Source: Acidobacteriota bacterium (GTDB lineage Bacteria; Acidobacteriota; Terriglobia; UBA7540). From it: a stretch of DNA of 7,288 nucleotides. Where the stretch lies: NCBI GenBank assembly GCA_021784615.1, contig JAJYHU010000269.1, positions 1-7,288 of the forward strand. Direction: 5' to 3'. Both the position numbers and the translations under genes were made by a program. Numbering within the stretch: position 1 is the stretch's first letter; every line of letters starts with the position of its first letter. This document shows, in pieces, positions 1 to 7,167 of the stretch. Under the pieces are notes generated by a model, which had not been told where the DNA came from, did no database searches, and saw only the letters and a list, made by a program, of their open reading frames with translations.

Positions 1-2003
1 CTGATCGAAAGGGAAATCTGGTGACGAACCTGAAATCATCCGACTTTCACGTGTTCGAGGACGGGGTGAAACAACCGCTCACCTCTTTCAGTCTTGAAAG
101 CGTTCATAACCTGGCAACGGCCCAGGCTTCTTCCGAAGGCCCGGCCACAATCGATTTGGGCAAGCTTCCTCCCGGCCGGCCAACCGTCCGCGCCACTGAA
201 AATCACCGGCTGATCGTTTTGTTCTTCGATCTTACCTCCATGCCCGTTGCCGACGCGATGCGCTCCCTAAGCGCCGCCGGACAATTTGCAAAGAACCAGA
301 TGACCGCCGCGGATTTGGTGGCTGTGGTCACCTATTCGACAAGACTGCAAGTTGTGCAGGACTTCACCAACAGCCGGACGGCGGTTGAAAAAGCTCTGCA
401 TTCCATCCGGACCGGCGAATCCGCTGAACTCAGCCAGCCGGGCGCGGAGGGCGAGGCGGGAACCACCAACAGCTTGGGGCGAACGGTGGTCAACCAAAAC
501 GTCGGAAACGCGTTTACGCCGGACGAAACCGAATTCAATATATTCAATAGCGATGAAAAACTCGCTGCCCTGCAATCCCTCGCCGAAATGCTCCAGCATT
601 TGCCGGGCCGCAAGTCGGTAATCCATTTCTCCAGCGGGATGGAGCGCACCGGACTTGAGAATCAGGCGCAACTGCGCGCCACCGAAAGCGCCTCCAACCG
701 CGCGGATGTCTCCATCTACACCATGGACACGCGCGGCTTGGTGGCCCTGCCGCCCGGCGGAGACGCCAGCATGGCGGCTCCGTCCGGAACGGCAATTTAC
801 ACCAATCAGGCCGTGGCGTCGAATGTTACAAAACTGCACGGAGGGCGCGAAACGCTGGCGGCCCTCTCAGGCGATACGGGCGGACGCACTTTTTATGATA
901 TGAATAACTTTGCTCCAGCCTTCCGCCAAGTGCAGGACGACAGCTCCGTTTACTATCTGTTGGCCTACTCGCCTTCAAACACCACGGCCAACGGACGGTT
1001 CCGGCGAATCCGTGTGGAGGTCGACCGGCCCGGTTTGAAAGTTGAAGCGCGCCCCGGTTATTTCGCGCCCAAAAGCTACCGGCAGTTCAGCCGGGAAGAT
1101 CGGAATCTGCAACTGCGGCAGGCGCTCGACCAGGACGCTCCCTTTCTGGATCTTCCCATGGCCGTTCAGTATTCTTATTTTCTTGAAGACGCCCGTCATT
1201 ACACGGTCATCCTGGCCGCCAAGATACCCGGCTCTGCTCTCGCGTCCCTCGGCAAAAAACATCGCCATCAGGCGGAGTTCGACTTTGTCTGGCGCGCCAG
1301 GGATAAGAATGGGCGCACGGCAGGATTCTTGCGCGATACTTTGCGCATGAAGGCCGGCAACCGGGAATACGAGCAAATCTTGAAGGGCAATGTTCTGTAT
1401 CAAGGCCGCCTTACCCTGCCGCCGGGAACTTATGACCTTAAAGTGGTCGCCCGTGAAAACGGCAGCGGCAAGATGGGCTCATTCGAATCATCCTTGAATC
1501 TTCCGGCGTTCGAACCCGGCAACCTAAACCTCGGCTCGGTGGTTATTTCGAACCAGGCCGCGACGGCCGGGAAGAAACATCAGGAGGCCCGCCAACACGG
1601 CAGGCGCGCGCGTTCCATTCTAACGGTCGGCCGCAAGAACCTGCTTCCCAGCGTCACAAACGTTTTTCGGCGGGACCAGGCCCTTTACGTTTATTGCGAG
1701 TCGTATGGTCCCGGCACGGACCCTCCAGCCGCCGCTCCGAAGGCTCAACCGCCGTCATTTGAGCTCATGTTCTTTCGCCGCGGTGTTATGGTTTCTGAGG
1801 CGGGTCCGTTTCCGGGCAGCGTTTTGGGAAACCAGGCCGGCTGGAACCGCTATTTTGCTGACGTTCCTCTGCGGGATTTTCCCGCCGGCCGTTATCGGTT
1901 GCAGGTTAACGTGATGGACCCGTCGGCTAATGCGGCGGCGTTTGCTGAAGTTCCTTTTGTCATCATGCCCTCCCGGACGCCGGCAAGCGCAAAGGAGAAA
2001 TAG
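1..2003 (+). CDS. VWFA-related domain protein, acidobacterial type (5' partial)
   Basis: Probable envelope or secreted protein with a von Willebrand factor A-like domain; its cellular role is unknown. The frame is open to the left edge: codons from base 3 read DRKGN before LVTNLK, which matches the usual N-terminal 'D-x-x-G-x-x-V-x-x-L...DF...EDG' segment of this family. The GTG at 21 is therefore internal, and the true start with any signal peptide lies upstream. Numbering from base 21: the DF-x-V-F-EDG segment is at 8-15, and the VWA-like core spans about 62-315. It contains LIVLFFDLTSM (64-74), LPGRKSVIHFSSGM (194-207), YTMDTRGL (233-240) and LSGDTGGRTF (282-291). A family-typical stretch ending ARPGYFAP follows (343-350), then a C-terminal region of about 300 residues that looks beta-rich. 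The metal-site motif is degenerate (D70, T72, but M74 where DxSxS has serine). A polar Gly/Ser/Thr/Asn-rich insertion lies at about 136-170. The stop is one base before the epimerase start, so the two are probably one operon. Family assignment is strong; function is unassigned. Confidence 0.88.
   Translation, partial: DRKGNLVTNLKSSDFHVFEDGVKQPLTSFSLESVHNLATAQASSEGPATIDLGKLPPGRPTVRATENHRLIVLFFDLTSMPVADAMRSLSAAGQFAKNQMTAADLVAVVTYSTRLQVVQDFTNSRTAVEKALHSIRTGESAELSQPGAEGEAGTTNSLGRTVVNQNVGNAFTPDETEFNIFNSDEKLAALQSLAEMLQHLPGRKSVIHFSSGMERTGLENQAQLRATESASNRADVSIYTMDTRGLVALPPGGDASMAAPSGTAIYTNQAVASNVTKLHGGRETLAALSGDTGGRTFYDMNNFAPAFRQVQDDSSVYYLLAYSPSNTTANGRFRRIRVEVDRPGLKVEARPGYFAPKSYRQFSREDRNLQLRQALDQDAPFLDLPMAVQYSYFLEDARHYTVILAAKIPGSALASLGKKHRHQAEFDFVWRARDKNGRTAGFLRDTLRMKAGNREYEQILKGNVLYQGRLTLPPGTYDLKVVARENGSGKMGSFESSLNLPAFEPGNLNLGSVVISNQAATAGKKHQEARQHGRRARSILTVGRKNLLPSVTNVFRRDQALYVYCESYGPGTDPPAAAPKAQPPSFELMFFRRGVMVSEAGPFPGSVLGNQAGWNRYFADVPLRDFPAGRYRLQVNVMDPSANAAAFAEVPFVIMPSRTPASAKEK
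1991..1997 (+). promoter_or_regulatory. Shine-Dalgarno site for the epimerase, inside the end of the VWFA gene
   Basis: AAAGGAG ends seven bases before the GTG at 2005, an ideal spacing. It lies within the last codons of the VWFA-related gene, so ribosomes finishing that gene could re-initiate here. It favours GTG 2005 over the in-frame ATG at 2020 (22 bases away, too far) and over the in-frame ATG at 1930, which would lie deep inside the upstream gene. Confidence 0.7.
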
Positions 2004-2004
2004 A

Positions 2005-3030
2005 GTGGCTCAGACGTTCATGCAAAATACGCTTGTAACCGGTTGCGCGGGCTTTATCGGGTTTCACCTTTCCATGCGCCTGCTTAAAGAGGGCCGGCAA
2101 GTGATTGGGTTGGACAACCTCAACGAGTACTACGACCCGGCCTTGAAGATGGCTCGCCTGTCACAACTGACGACGCAACCCGGGTTCCGGTTTCTCAAGC
2201 TCGATCTCACTTCCGGCAAGGAAATCGAGCGGCTTTTCCTCGATCACGCCTTTGATTGCGTGATCCACCTGGCCGCCCAGGCCGGAGTGCGGTACTCGCT
2301 AACGCATCCGCACGCCTACGTGCAGTCCAACCTGGTCGGGTTCGCCAATCTTTTGGAAGGTTGCCGCCACGGAAGCGTAAAACACCTGGTCTTCGCCTCC
2401 TCCAGTTCCGTCTACGGCTCAAACAGTCAGATGCCGTTCTCGACTCGCCAAAATGTGGACCATCCTGTCAGCCTCTACGCTGCCACGAAAAAGGCCAATG
2501 AACTGATGGCTCACGCTTACTCGCACCTCTATCGGATTCCCGCGACCGGCCTTCGCTTTTTCACGGTGTACGGGCCATGGGGACGTCCGGACATGGCCCT
2601 GTTTCTGTTTACCAAAGCCATCCTGGAAAACCGGGAAATCGAAGTTTTCAATTACGGCAAGATGCAGCGCGACTTCACTTACGTTGATGATGTTGTGGAA
2701 GGCGTCGTCCGCGTGATGGAGAAAATTCCGCAGCCCGACCCCAACTGGGACAGCGGCCATCCCGACGCCGACACCAGCAATGCCCCCTACCGAATCTACA
2801 ACATCGGAAACAATCGTCCCGTGGAGCTGATAACCCTGATTGAAGCGCTCGAAGCCAAGCTCGGGAAAAAGGCCCACAAACTTCTGCTCCCTTTGCAGCC
2901 GGGCGACGTACCCGCCACGTTTGCCGACGTGTATGACCTGGTTCGCGACTTCGACTTTAAGCCTCAAACCTCCATCGAGGAAGGCGTTGCCCGGTTCGTC
3001 GAATGGTATCGCGGCTACTATCGGGTTTAA
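2005..3030 (+). CDS. NAD-dependent nucleotide-sugar epimerase, probable UDP-glucuronate 4-epimerase
   Basis: Probably interconverts UDP-glucuronate and UDP-galacturonate (EC 5.1.3.6) in the cytoplasm, supplying galacturonate for surface polysaccharide or LPS. It is an extended short-chain dehydrogenase/reductase. From the GTG start (341 residues, about the family length) the Rossmann NAD motif is TGCAGFIG (12-19, glycines 13, 16, 19). D37 lies in LDNLNEYYD, as expected for NAD ribose binding. HLAAQAGVR starts at 88. SSSSVYG (132-138) gives the catalytic Ser/Thr, and Y158-x-x-x-K162 is the catalytic pair. FFTVYGPWGRPDMA (185-198) is typical of UDP-glucuronate epimerases, as is the loop at about 241-265 that ends in APYRIYNIGN; RDFTYVDD (222-229) follows the same pattern. 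No catalytic residue is missing. An upstream ATG at 1930 would add 25 basic residues that overlap the previous gene and do not look native. UDP-glucose or dTDP-glucose processing is possible but less likely. It sits one base after the VWFA gene, so co-expression is likely. Confidence 0.9.
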   Translation: MAQTFMQNTLVTGCAGFIGFHLSMRLLKEGRQVIGLDNLNEYYDPALKMARLSQLTTQPGFRFLKLDLTSGKEIERLFLDHAFDCVIHLAAQAGVRYSLTHPHAYVQSNLVGFANLLEGCRHGSVKHLVFASSSSVYGSNSQMPFSTRQNVDHPVSLYAATKKANELMAHAYSHLYRIPATGLRFFTVYGPWGRPDMALFLFTKAILENREIEVFNYGKMQRDFTYVDDVVEGVVRVMEKIPQPDPNWDSGHPDADTSNAPYRIYNIGNNRPVELITLIEALEAKLGKKAHKLLLPLQPGDVPATFADVYDLVRDFDFKPQTSIEEGVARFVEWYRGYYRV

Positions 3031-3061
3031 GCGCCATGAATCCATTGCAGCGAATGGCGCT
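3030..3061 (+). terminator. Possible terminator hairpin after the epimerase
   Basis: AGCGCCAT at 3030-3037 pairs perfectly with ATGGCGCT at 3054-3061, an 8-bp GC-rich stem around a 16-base loop. It starts at the last base of the epimerase stop codon. The following bases hold only a weak T tract (CCTTTTCC), so intrinsic termination is uncertain; it might instead protect the mRNA 3' end. Confidence 0.35.
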
Positions 3062-3233
3062 GATCGCCTTTTCCGCCCGCCGCGCCTTCTCGATCGGCGG
3101 CAGAATCATATCCTGAAAGCCGAAACCTCACGCTGAAGTTCATGCGCAAATTCCGAGCTGATCGTCCGGCCAAGTGATGTAAACTCTCTCCCTGACGGTG
3201 ATGCGGAATATCGGGCGGGCCATAAAAAGCCGC

Positions 3234-3268
3234 GGAATGTTGCGCCCGCCGCCGCTCCAAAACATTCC
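3234..3268 (+). promoter_or_regulatory. Inverted repeat abutting the GH20 ribosome binding site
   Basis: GGAATGTT at 3234-3241 and AACATTCC at 3261-3268 are perfect 8-bp inverted arms separated by 19 C-rich bases. The right arm ends one base before the AGGAGG of the GH20 gene. It could form a leader hairpin that affects translation, or be a two-half-site operator. No convincing -35/-10 pair was found elsewhere in the 253-base gap. Confidence 0.25.
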
Positions 3269-3269
3269 C

Positions 3270-3275
3270 AGGAGG
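3270..3275 (+). promoter_or_regulatory. Shine-Dalgarno site that fixes the TTG start of the GH20 gene
   Basis: A consensus AGGAGG lies eight bases before TTG 3284. The frame has no ATG or GTG nearby that would keep the signal peptide, so this site decides the rare TTG start. Confidence 0.75.
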
Positions 3276-3283
3276 AAAAACTC

Positions 3284-5263
3284 TTGATCGCCTTCCTGAC
3301 CGCATGTAAACGTGGGTCGGTTGTCCTGTGCCTCTTTCTTCTCAGCTCCGGCGTTCCCTCGCTCCGCGCCCGGCCGGCCGGGGCGGCGCTGGCAGTGATT
3401 CCGCAACCCGCCAAGGTTGAACTCCGGCCCGGTGCGTTTAGATTCTCCCCAAAGACGCGCATTTATCTGGAAACCGGCAATCGCCGCGCCCGCTGGGTGG
3501 CCGAAGATCTCTCGAAGTTGTTGTCCGGGCTGATGGGGCGGGCTGTCCCCGTCATCAGCGCGAAACCTTCTGCACCGGAACGCCAAGCCATTGTCTTCTC
3601 GCTCAAAGCGCCTGCGGCGCTCGGTCCCGACGGCTACCGGATGGCCGTTTCGCGCGGCGCCATTCGCATTTCCGCGCCCAAAGCCGCAGGACTGTTCTAT
3701 GCGCTTCAAACCCTGCGCCAGATGCTCCCGCCGGCGCCCGGCGCGCCTGTAAAAGCGCCGTTGCGGGTCCAGTGCGTCCGCATCCAGGATAGGCCGCGCT
3801 TTCGGTGGCGGGGCCTGATGCTGGATTGCAGCCGCACCTTTCTCAGCATGGAATATCTTCGGCACAGCGTCGATCTGATGGCGCTCTACAAGCTGAACGT
3901 TCTGCATCTTCACTTGACTGACGACCAGGGCTGGAGGCTGGCCATCCGGCAGTACCCGAAATTGACAACCGTGGGAGCGCACTACGCGGAGCGCTTCGGC
4001 GGCGCCGGAGGCTTTTACACGCAACAGCAGATGCGCGAGCTCATTGCCTACGCCAAAAAGCGAAACATTACCGTCGTGCCGGAGATCGAGATGCCGGGCC
4101 ACTCAGGCGAGGTATTGGCCGCCTATCCTGAACTGGCCTGTCCGCTTCCAGGGGAAAACCGGACCTTTGAAGTGACTCCCTTTTGGCAACGACCTGCGCA
4201 CTTTTCCGAGCCCCTGTGCGTTTGCAACGACCAGGTCTTCGAGATGTACCGGAACATCCTTTCCTCCGTCATCAACCTGTTCCCGTCCGAGTTCATCCAC
4301 GTGGGAGGGGATGAAGTGCCCAAGCAAGCGTGGAATGAATCGTCCCTTTGCCAGGCGCGCATGAAAGCCGAAGGACTGAAGAATGCCGATGAACTTCAGA
4401 GCCATTTCATGAAGCGAATCGAGAAGGTGATTGCCGCGAAGGGCCGCCGGATGATCGGCTGGGATGAAATTTTGGAAGGCGGTTTGGCGCCCGGCGCGGC
4501 AGTGGAATCCTGGCGGGGCGCCAAAGGCGGCCTGGCTGCCGCGCAACTCGGGCATGACGTGGTGATGGCGCCCAACCCTTACACCTATTTCGATTTCACC
4601 TACCACTCGACGCCCATCGAGAAGGTCTACTCCTACGACCCGGCCGAGGGATTTACCCCGGCAATGGCCAAGCACATTCTGGGCGTCGAGGGCTGCATGT
4701 GGACGCACATCGCCGTGACTGATAAGGCCATCGATTACCAGATCTATCCGCGGCTGCTGGCGCTCGCTGAGGTCGGCTGGTCGCCCGAACGGGACCGGAA
4801 CTGGCCGGGCTTTGACGCCCGGATGCTGCGCCAATTCTCCCGCCTCCGAAGCCTCGGCGTTACCTACCACGACCCGCGCGCGACGGGCGCAGAAGTTGGC
4901 GCCTGGAGTGAATCTGATCTCTCGGGGGACGCGCCGCGCGTCTTCAACTGGGACGCCACTTCTCTAATTGGCAACGCTCCTGAGGCGCAAGTGCAGGTGC
5001 GTTTGGAAAGCGGTAACGGCCCCGTCTACGTGCGCTCGTTTGAGCTTCTTAAAGATGGCAAGGAGGCCGGCGAAGCCGTGTTTGCCGGGCCTCTTAATAA
5101 GCGGAACGATGTTGAGGTCAGTTGGCTTTCACCGGGCGCCCGTCATCCCGGCTGCCGCTACACTCTGCGGGTTACTTTGCAGGGCTCCATGAAAGGCTCT
5201 TCCGCCGGCAGCGTGTGGATTATGAAACCGCCGCACTCGCCTGCGGAAGCTGCCCGCCCCTGA
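3284..5263 (+). CDS. Exported beta-N-acetylhexosaminidase, glycoside hydrolase family GH20
   Basis: Predicted to remove terminal beta-linked GlcNAc or GalNAc (EC 3.2.1.52) by substrate-assisted catalysis outside the cytoplasm. It has 659 residues from a TTG start with an ideal AGGAGG. Residues 1-37 look like a signal peptide: K9 R10, a hydrophobic stretch at 11-27, and A-x-A cleavage options at 32-37. A GH20b-type N-terminal domain spans about 38-168, starting VIPQPAKVELRPGAF. The (beta/alpha)8 catalytic domain spans about 172-505: R184 in LDCSR, HLHLTDDQGW (208-217), PEIEMPGHSGE (266-276), and HVGGDE (339-344), in which D343 orients the acetamido group and E344 is the acid/base. W394 in GWDEI, W410 and Y435 also fit the family. 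In the CMWTH motif (471-475) H475 replaces the usual glutamate. A C-terminal beta-rich domain spans about 530-650. The gene follows a 253-base gap, so it may have its own promoter. Family certain; exact substrate unknown. Confidence 0.95.
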   Translation: MIAFLTACKRGSVVLCLFLLSSGVPSLRARPAGAALAVIPQPAKVELRPGAFRFSPKTRIYLETGNRRARWVAEDLSKLLSGLMGRAVPVISAKPSAPERQAIVFSLKAPAALGPDGYRMAVSRGAIRISAPKAAGLFYALQTLRQMLPPAPGAPVKAPLRVQCVRIQDRPRFRWRGLMLDCSRTFLSMEYLRHSVDLMALYKLNVLHLHLTDDQGWRLAIRQYPKLTTVGAHYAERFGGAGGFYTQQQMRELIAYAKKRNITVVPEIEMPGHSGEVLAAYPELACPLPGENRTFEVTPFWQRPAHFSEPLCVCNDQVFEMYRNILSSVINLFPSEFIHVGGDEVPKQAWNESSLCQARMKAEGLKNADELQSHFMKRIEKVIAAKGRRMIGWDEILEGGLAPGAAVESWRGAKGGLAAAQLGHDVVMAPNPYTYFDFTYHSTPIEKVYSYDPAEGFTPAMAKHILGVEGCMWTHIAVTDKAIDYQIYPRLLALAEVGWSPERDRNWPGFDARMLRQFSRLRSLGVTYHDPRATGAEVGAWSESDLSGDAPRVFNWDATSLIGNAPEAQVQVRLESGNGPVYVRSFELLKDGKEAGEAVFAGPLNKRNDVEVSWLSPGARHPGCRYTLRVTLQGSMKGSSAGSVWIMKPPHSPAEAARP

Positions 5264-5445
5264 CTCCATCGTCGCCCGCGGCAGTTTGGGACTTTCACAG
5301 GCTTAATTCCAGCGTCGTCGCCGGCGACCCGGTTGCCTGGTTTCACTCGCCGACGCGCGTCTAACAACCCGCGCTTCTCAATGTGATCGTGATCTCTGCG
5401 CTCCTCAACCTTATCCATTGCCGCGCATTGGCCGCGCAAAAGCCT

Positions 5446-7167
5446 TTACCTTGCGGCCGAGTTCGCCAGATTGATCCGAACAACTTCAAAGCCCGCACGG
5501 GGCAAATCCACCCGCCACTCGATATCTCCCGCGGCGCTTCGGGTGGCGCGAACAGGCTGGCCGGTCTGGGCGTTCTTCACGCTGAATGATTCTTTCGCGC
5601 CCAGCCCCACTGCGGCGGGATCAAGATGGATCATCCCGGAATAAGCCTGTTCCCCGTTGCAGTTGGCCAGGGAGAGCCATACCGATGATCCGCGAACCAC
5701 CGGCGTCACCTCTAACCGGTCGTACGCGGGATCAAGCTTTACGTAGGGGCGAAGATAAGGATCCGCTTGCTCAAGGGTTTTGAGGACCGGGTGCTTTTCA
5801 GCATAGATTCTGAGCGCCGGCAAGGTTGCGATTTCGTTTCCCAGGTCAACGACTGCTCGGAACTGTTGCAGGCTGACAACACCGTGCTCGACCTGCTGGT
5901 CGGTAATCAAATGCGGCAGCACGTGGTAATGCCGCCAAAAGGTTGTCAATTCCTGGTTCAAGTCCGCAAAGGCGTCGAGGTCGTGACTCAAGGCAATTTT
6001 GAGTGTCGGGACCAACACCGCTACGGGCTGCTCAGGCGACCGTCCCCGGATAAACTCAGCCAGTGTCGCATGCCATTGCTGGTAAGCCTTCCATGCCTCG
6101 ACCCATCCCGGTCTTTGGGGCGGAGGCGGATAGATAAAAAAGCTCTCTCCCACTTCAAACGGGGCGCCGAGCCCGATGTGTCCTAACCACTGGGGGATTT
6201 CCGCGCGCAGATCCTTTCTGGAGGGCGTCCACTCCTGCAAGAGCGGGACCCGATAGGCCCTTGCCATGCTGCCAAACAGAACCGCGTTTCCACTGGCGTC
6301 CACGTCATCCAGCACAACGGTAGCGTGGTACCGTTTGGCGAGCCGAAAGAAAGTGTCCGGATCATTGCCAAGCACCGCCGGGCCTCCACGCCCGCCAATC
6401 CCTCCGCCCCAGTAGTAAAACATCGGGGCATTCGTGTGTTCACGGACCAGGCGTGAAAGTTCGTTATATGCCTGCTCGACGCTGTAATATCGGAACCTCT
6501 GGTAGACAGGGAATAAACGCTGGCCCGGCCTTGCGACGGGAACATCTCTCCAGGTCTTGTAAGACGTGCGCCAGCGAGCGTTAAAGCTAGCCAGGGATGG
6601 ATGAGTTTGAGGAAGCCATCGGTAGAAAGCTTTTATATCCGCAGGGGCGTAACCGGTCACTCCGCGGCTGCCCTTGGGTTCCGGTCCCCACATGGCATCA
6701 AGCCATCCGTAATTGGCATAAAGTCCGCCAAAGCCGGGATGGCCTTTGACGTGGTCGATGGTGCGGGCAACATAATTGAAGTACGCCTCTCGCGAGGACT
6801 TGTCCCACCAGGGAGGCTGCAAGGCCGTCAGGCCGTCACTCGTGACCTCGCGCGCCGAAAGCCACTTCGGAGGGTTTTTGCCTTGCTGTTCCGCCCAAAC
6901 GCCTTCCCAAAAAATCAAATAAAGCTTAAGGCCGGAGCGGGCTGTCCCCGCCAGATATCGGTCCAGCAGCCGAAAATCGTATTGCCCTTTTTCGGGCTCG
7001 ATATCTCCCCAATCCAGGTTAATTTCAACCCGGTTAGCCCCGCTGCGCTTGATGGCGGCAAAATCTGAAGCAGCCCAGGGAACGCCGTGAGGCTTTGTAA
7101 AATCGATTTGCGCTTGCCAAATGGGATGGCCGGGACTGGGAATCGCTGTCCCCTTTTGTGCGCGCAT
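5446..7167 (-). CDS. GH42-like, clan GH-A glycoside hydrolase homologue (beta-galactosidase-like)
   Basis: Resembles three-domain GH42 beta-galactosidases. It has 573 residues from the only in-frame ATG after a TAA at 7195-7197. A TIM-barrel-like domain spans about 14-350: the start has HPIWQAQIDF (14-23), then SGANRVEINLDWGDIEP (42-58) with the 'W-x-x-x-EP' first-strand pattern of GH42. The segment PLLQEWTPS (308-316) offers E312 as nucleophile. Where GH42 enzymes have NEYG with the acid/base Glu, this protein reads ANYG (151-154), so the glutamate appears to be Asn152; D157 and E163 are nearby. Residues 380-470 (AVLVPTLK, AVVDLGNE) resemble the Rossmann-like second (trimerisation) domain of GH42. 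Residues 485-570 look like a small beta domain. No signal peptide is visible, and the start has only GGGG directly before it and no proper Shine-Dalgarno, so the 5' end is uncertain. The gene is convergent with the GH20 gene. The fold is fairly sure; activity and substrate are not. Confidence 0.75.
   Translation of the reverse strand: MRAQKGTAIPSPGHPIWQAQIDFTKPHGVPWAASDFAAIKRSGANRVEINLDWGDIEPEKGQYDFRLLDRYLAGTARSGLKLYLIFWEGVWAEQQGKNPPKWLSAREVTSDGLTALQPPWWDKSSREAYFNYVARTIDHVKGHPGFGGLYANYGWLDAMWGPEPKGSRGVTGYAPADIKAFYRWLPQTHPSLASFNARWRTSYKTWRDVPVARPGQRLFPVYQRFRYYSVEQAYNELSRLVREHTNAPMFYYWGGGIGGRGGPAVLGNDPDTFFRLAKRYHATVVLDDVDASGNAVLFGSMARAYRVPLLQEWTPSRKDLRAEIPQWLGHIGLGAPFEVGESFFIYPPPPQRPGWVEAWKAYQQWHATLAEFIRGRSPEQPVAVLVPTLKIALSHDLDAFADLNQELTTFWRHYHVLPHLITDQQVEHGVVSLQQFRAVVDLGNEIATLPALRIYAEKHPVLKTLEQADPYLRPYVKLDPAYDRLEVTPVVRGSSVWLSLANCNGEQAYSGMIHLDPAAVGLGAKESFSVKNAQTGQPVRATRSAAGDIEWRVDLPRAGFEVVRINLANSAAR

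Noticed and set aside
3077..3100. CCGCCG...CGGCGG inverted repeat in the gap upstream of the GH20 gene
   Set aside because: It is a low-complexity 6-bp match that is common in high-GC sequence.
3192..3226. Possible -35 (CTGACG) and -10 (CATAAA) promoter boxes upstream of the GH20 gene
   Set aside because: The spacing is about 23 bases instead of about 17 and both boxes match poorly, so no promoter is called.
3140..4870. Two long, nearly contiguous minus-strand open frames (320 and 255 codons) opposite the GH20 gene
   Set aside because: Their translations show no family motifs and they mirror the codon bias of the GH20 gene, whose own frame has full catalytic motifs. They are GC-driven antisense shadows.
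5247..5287. Imperfect hairpin at the end of the GH20 gene: 5247-5257 with 5278-5287, one bulged C and one G-T pair, followed by no T tract
   Set aside because: The stem is imperfect, the loop is 20 bases and the T run is only three bases inside the stem, so it is too weak to call a terminator.
5317..5328. Perfect 12-bp palindrome GTCGCCGGCGAC in the convergent gap
   Set aside because: It has no loop and no T tract, and short GC palindromes are expected in DNA of this composition. No binding-site family is recognised.
5416..5438. Small direct repeat of CATTG(G)CCGCGCA just beyond the GH42-like stop codon
   Set aside because: There are only two short imperfect copies, with no array or insertion-sequence features; a local duplication or chance is enough.
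5767..6186. A 139-codon plus-strand open frame opposite the GH42-like gene
   Set aside because: It lies wholly within the opposing gene, has no recognisable domain, and the minus-strand protein is well supported.
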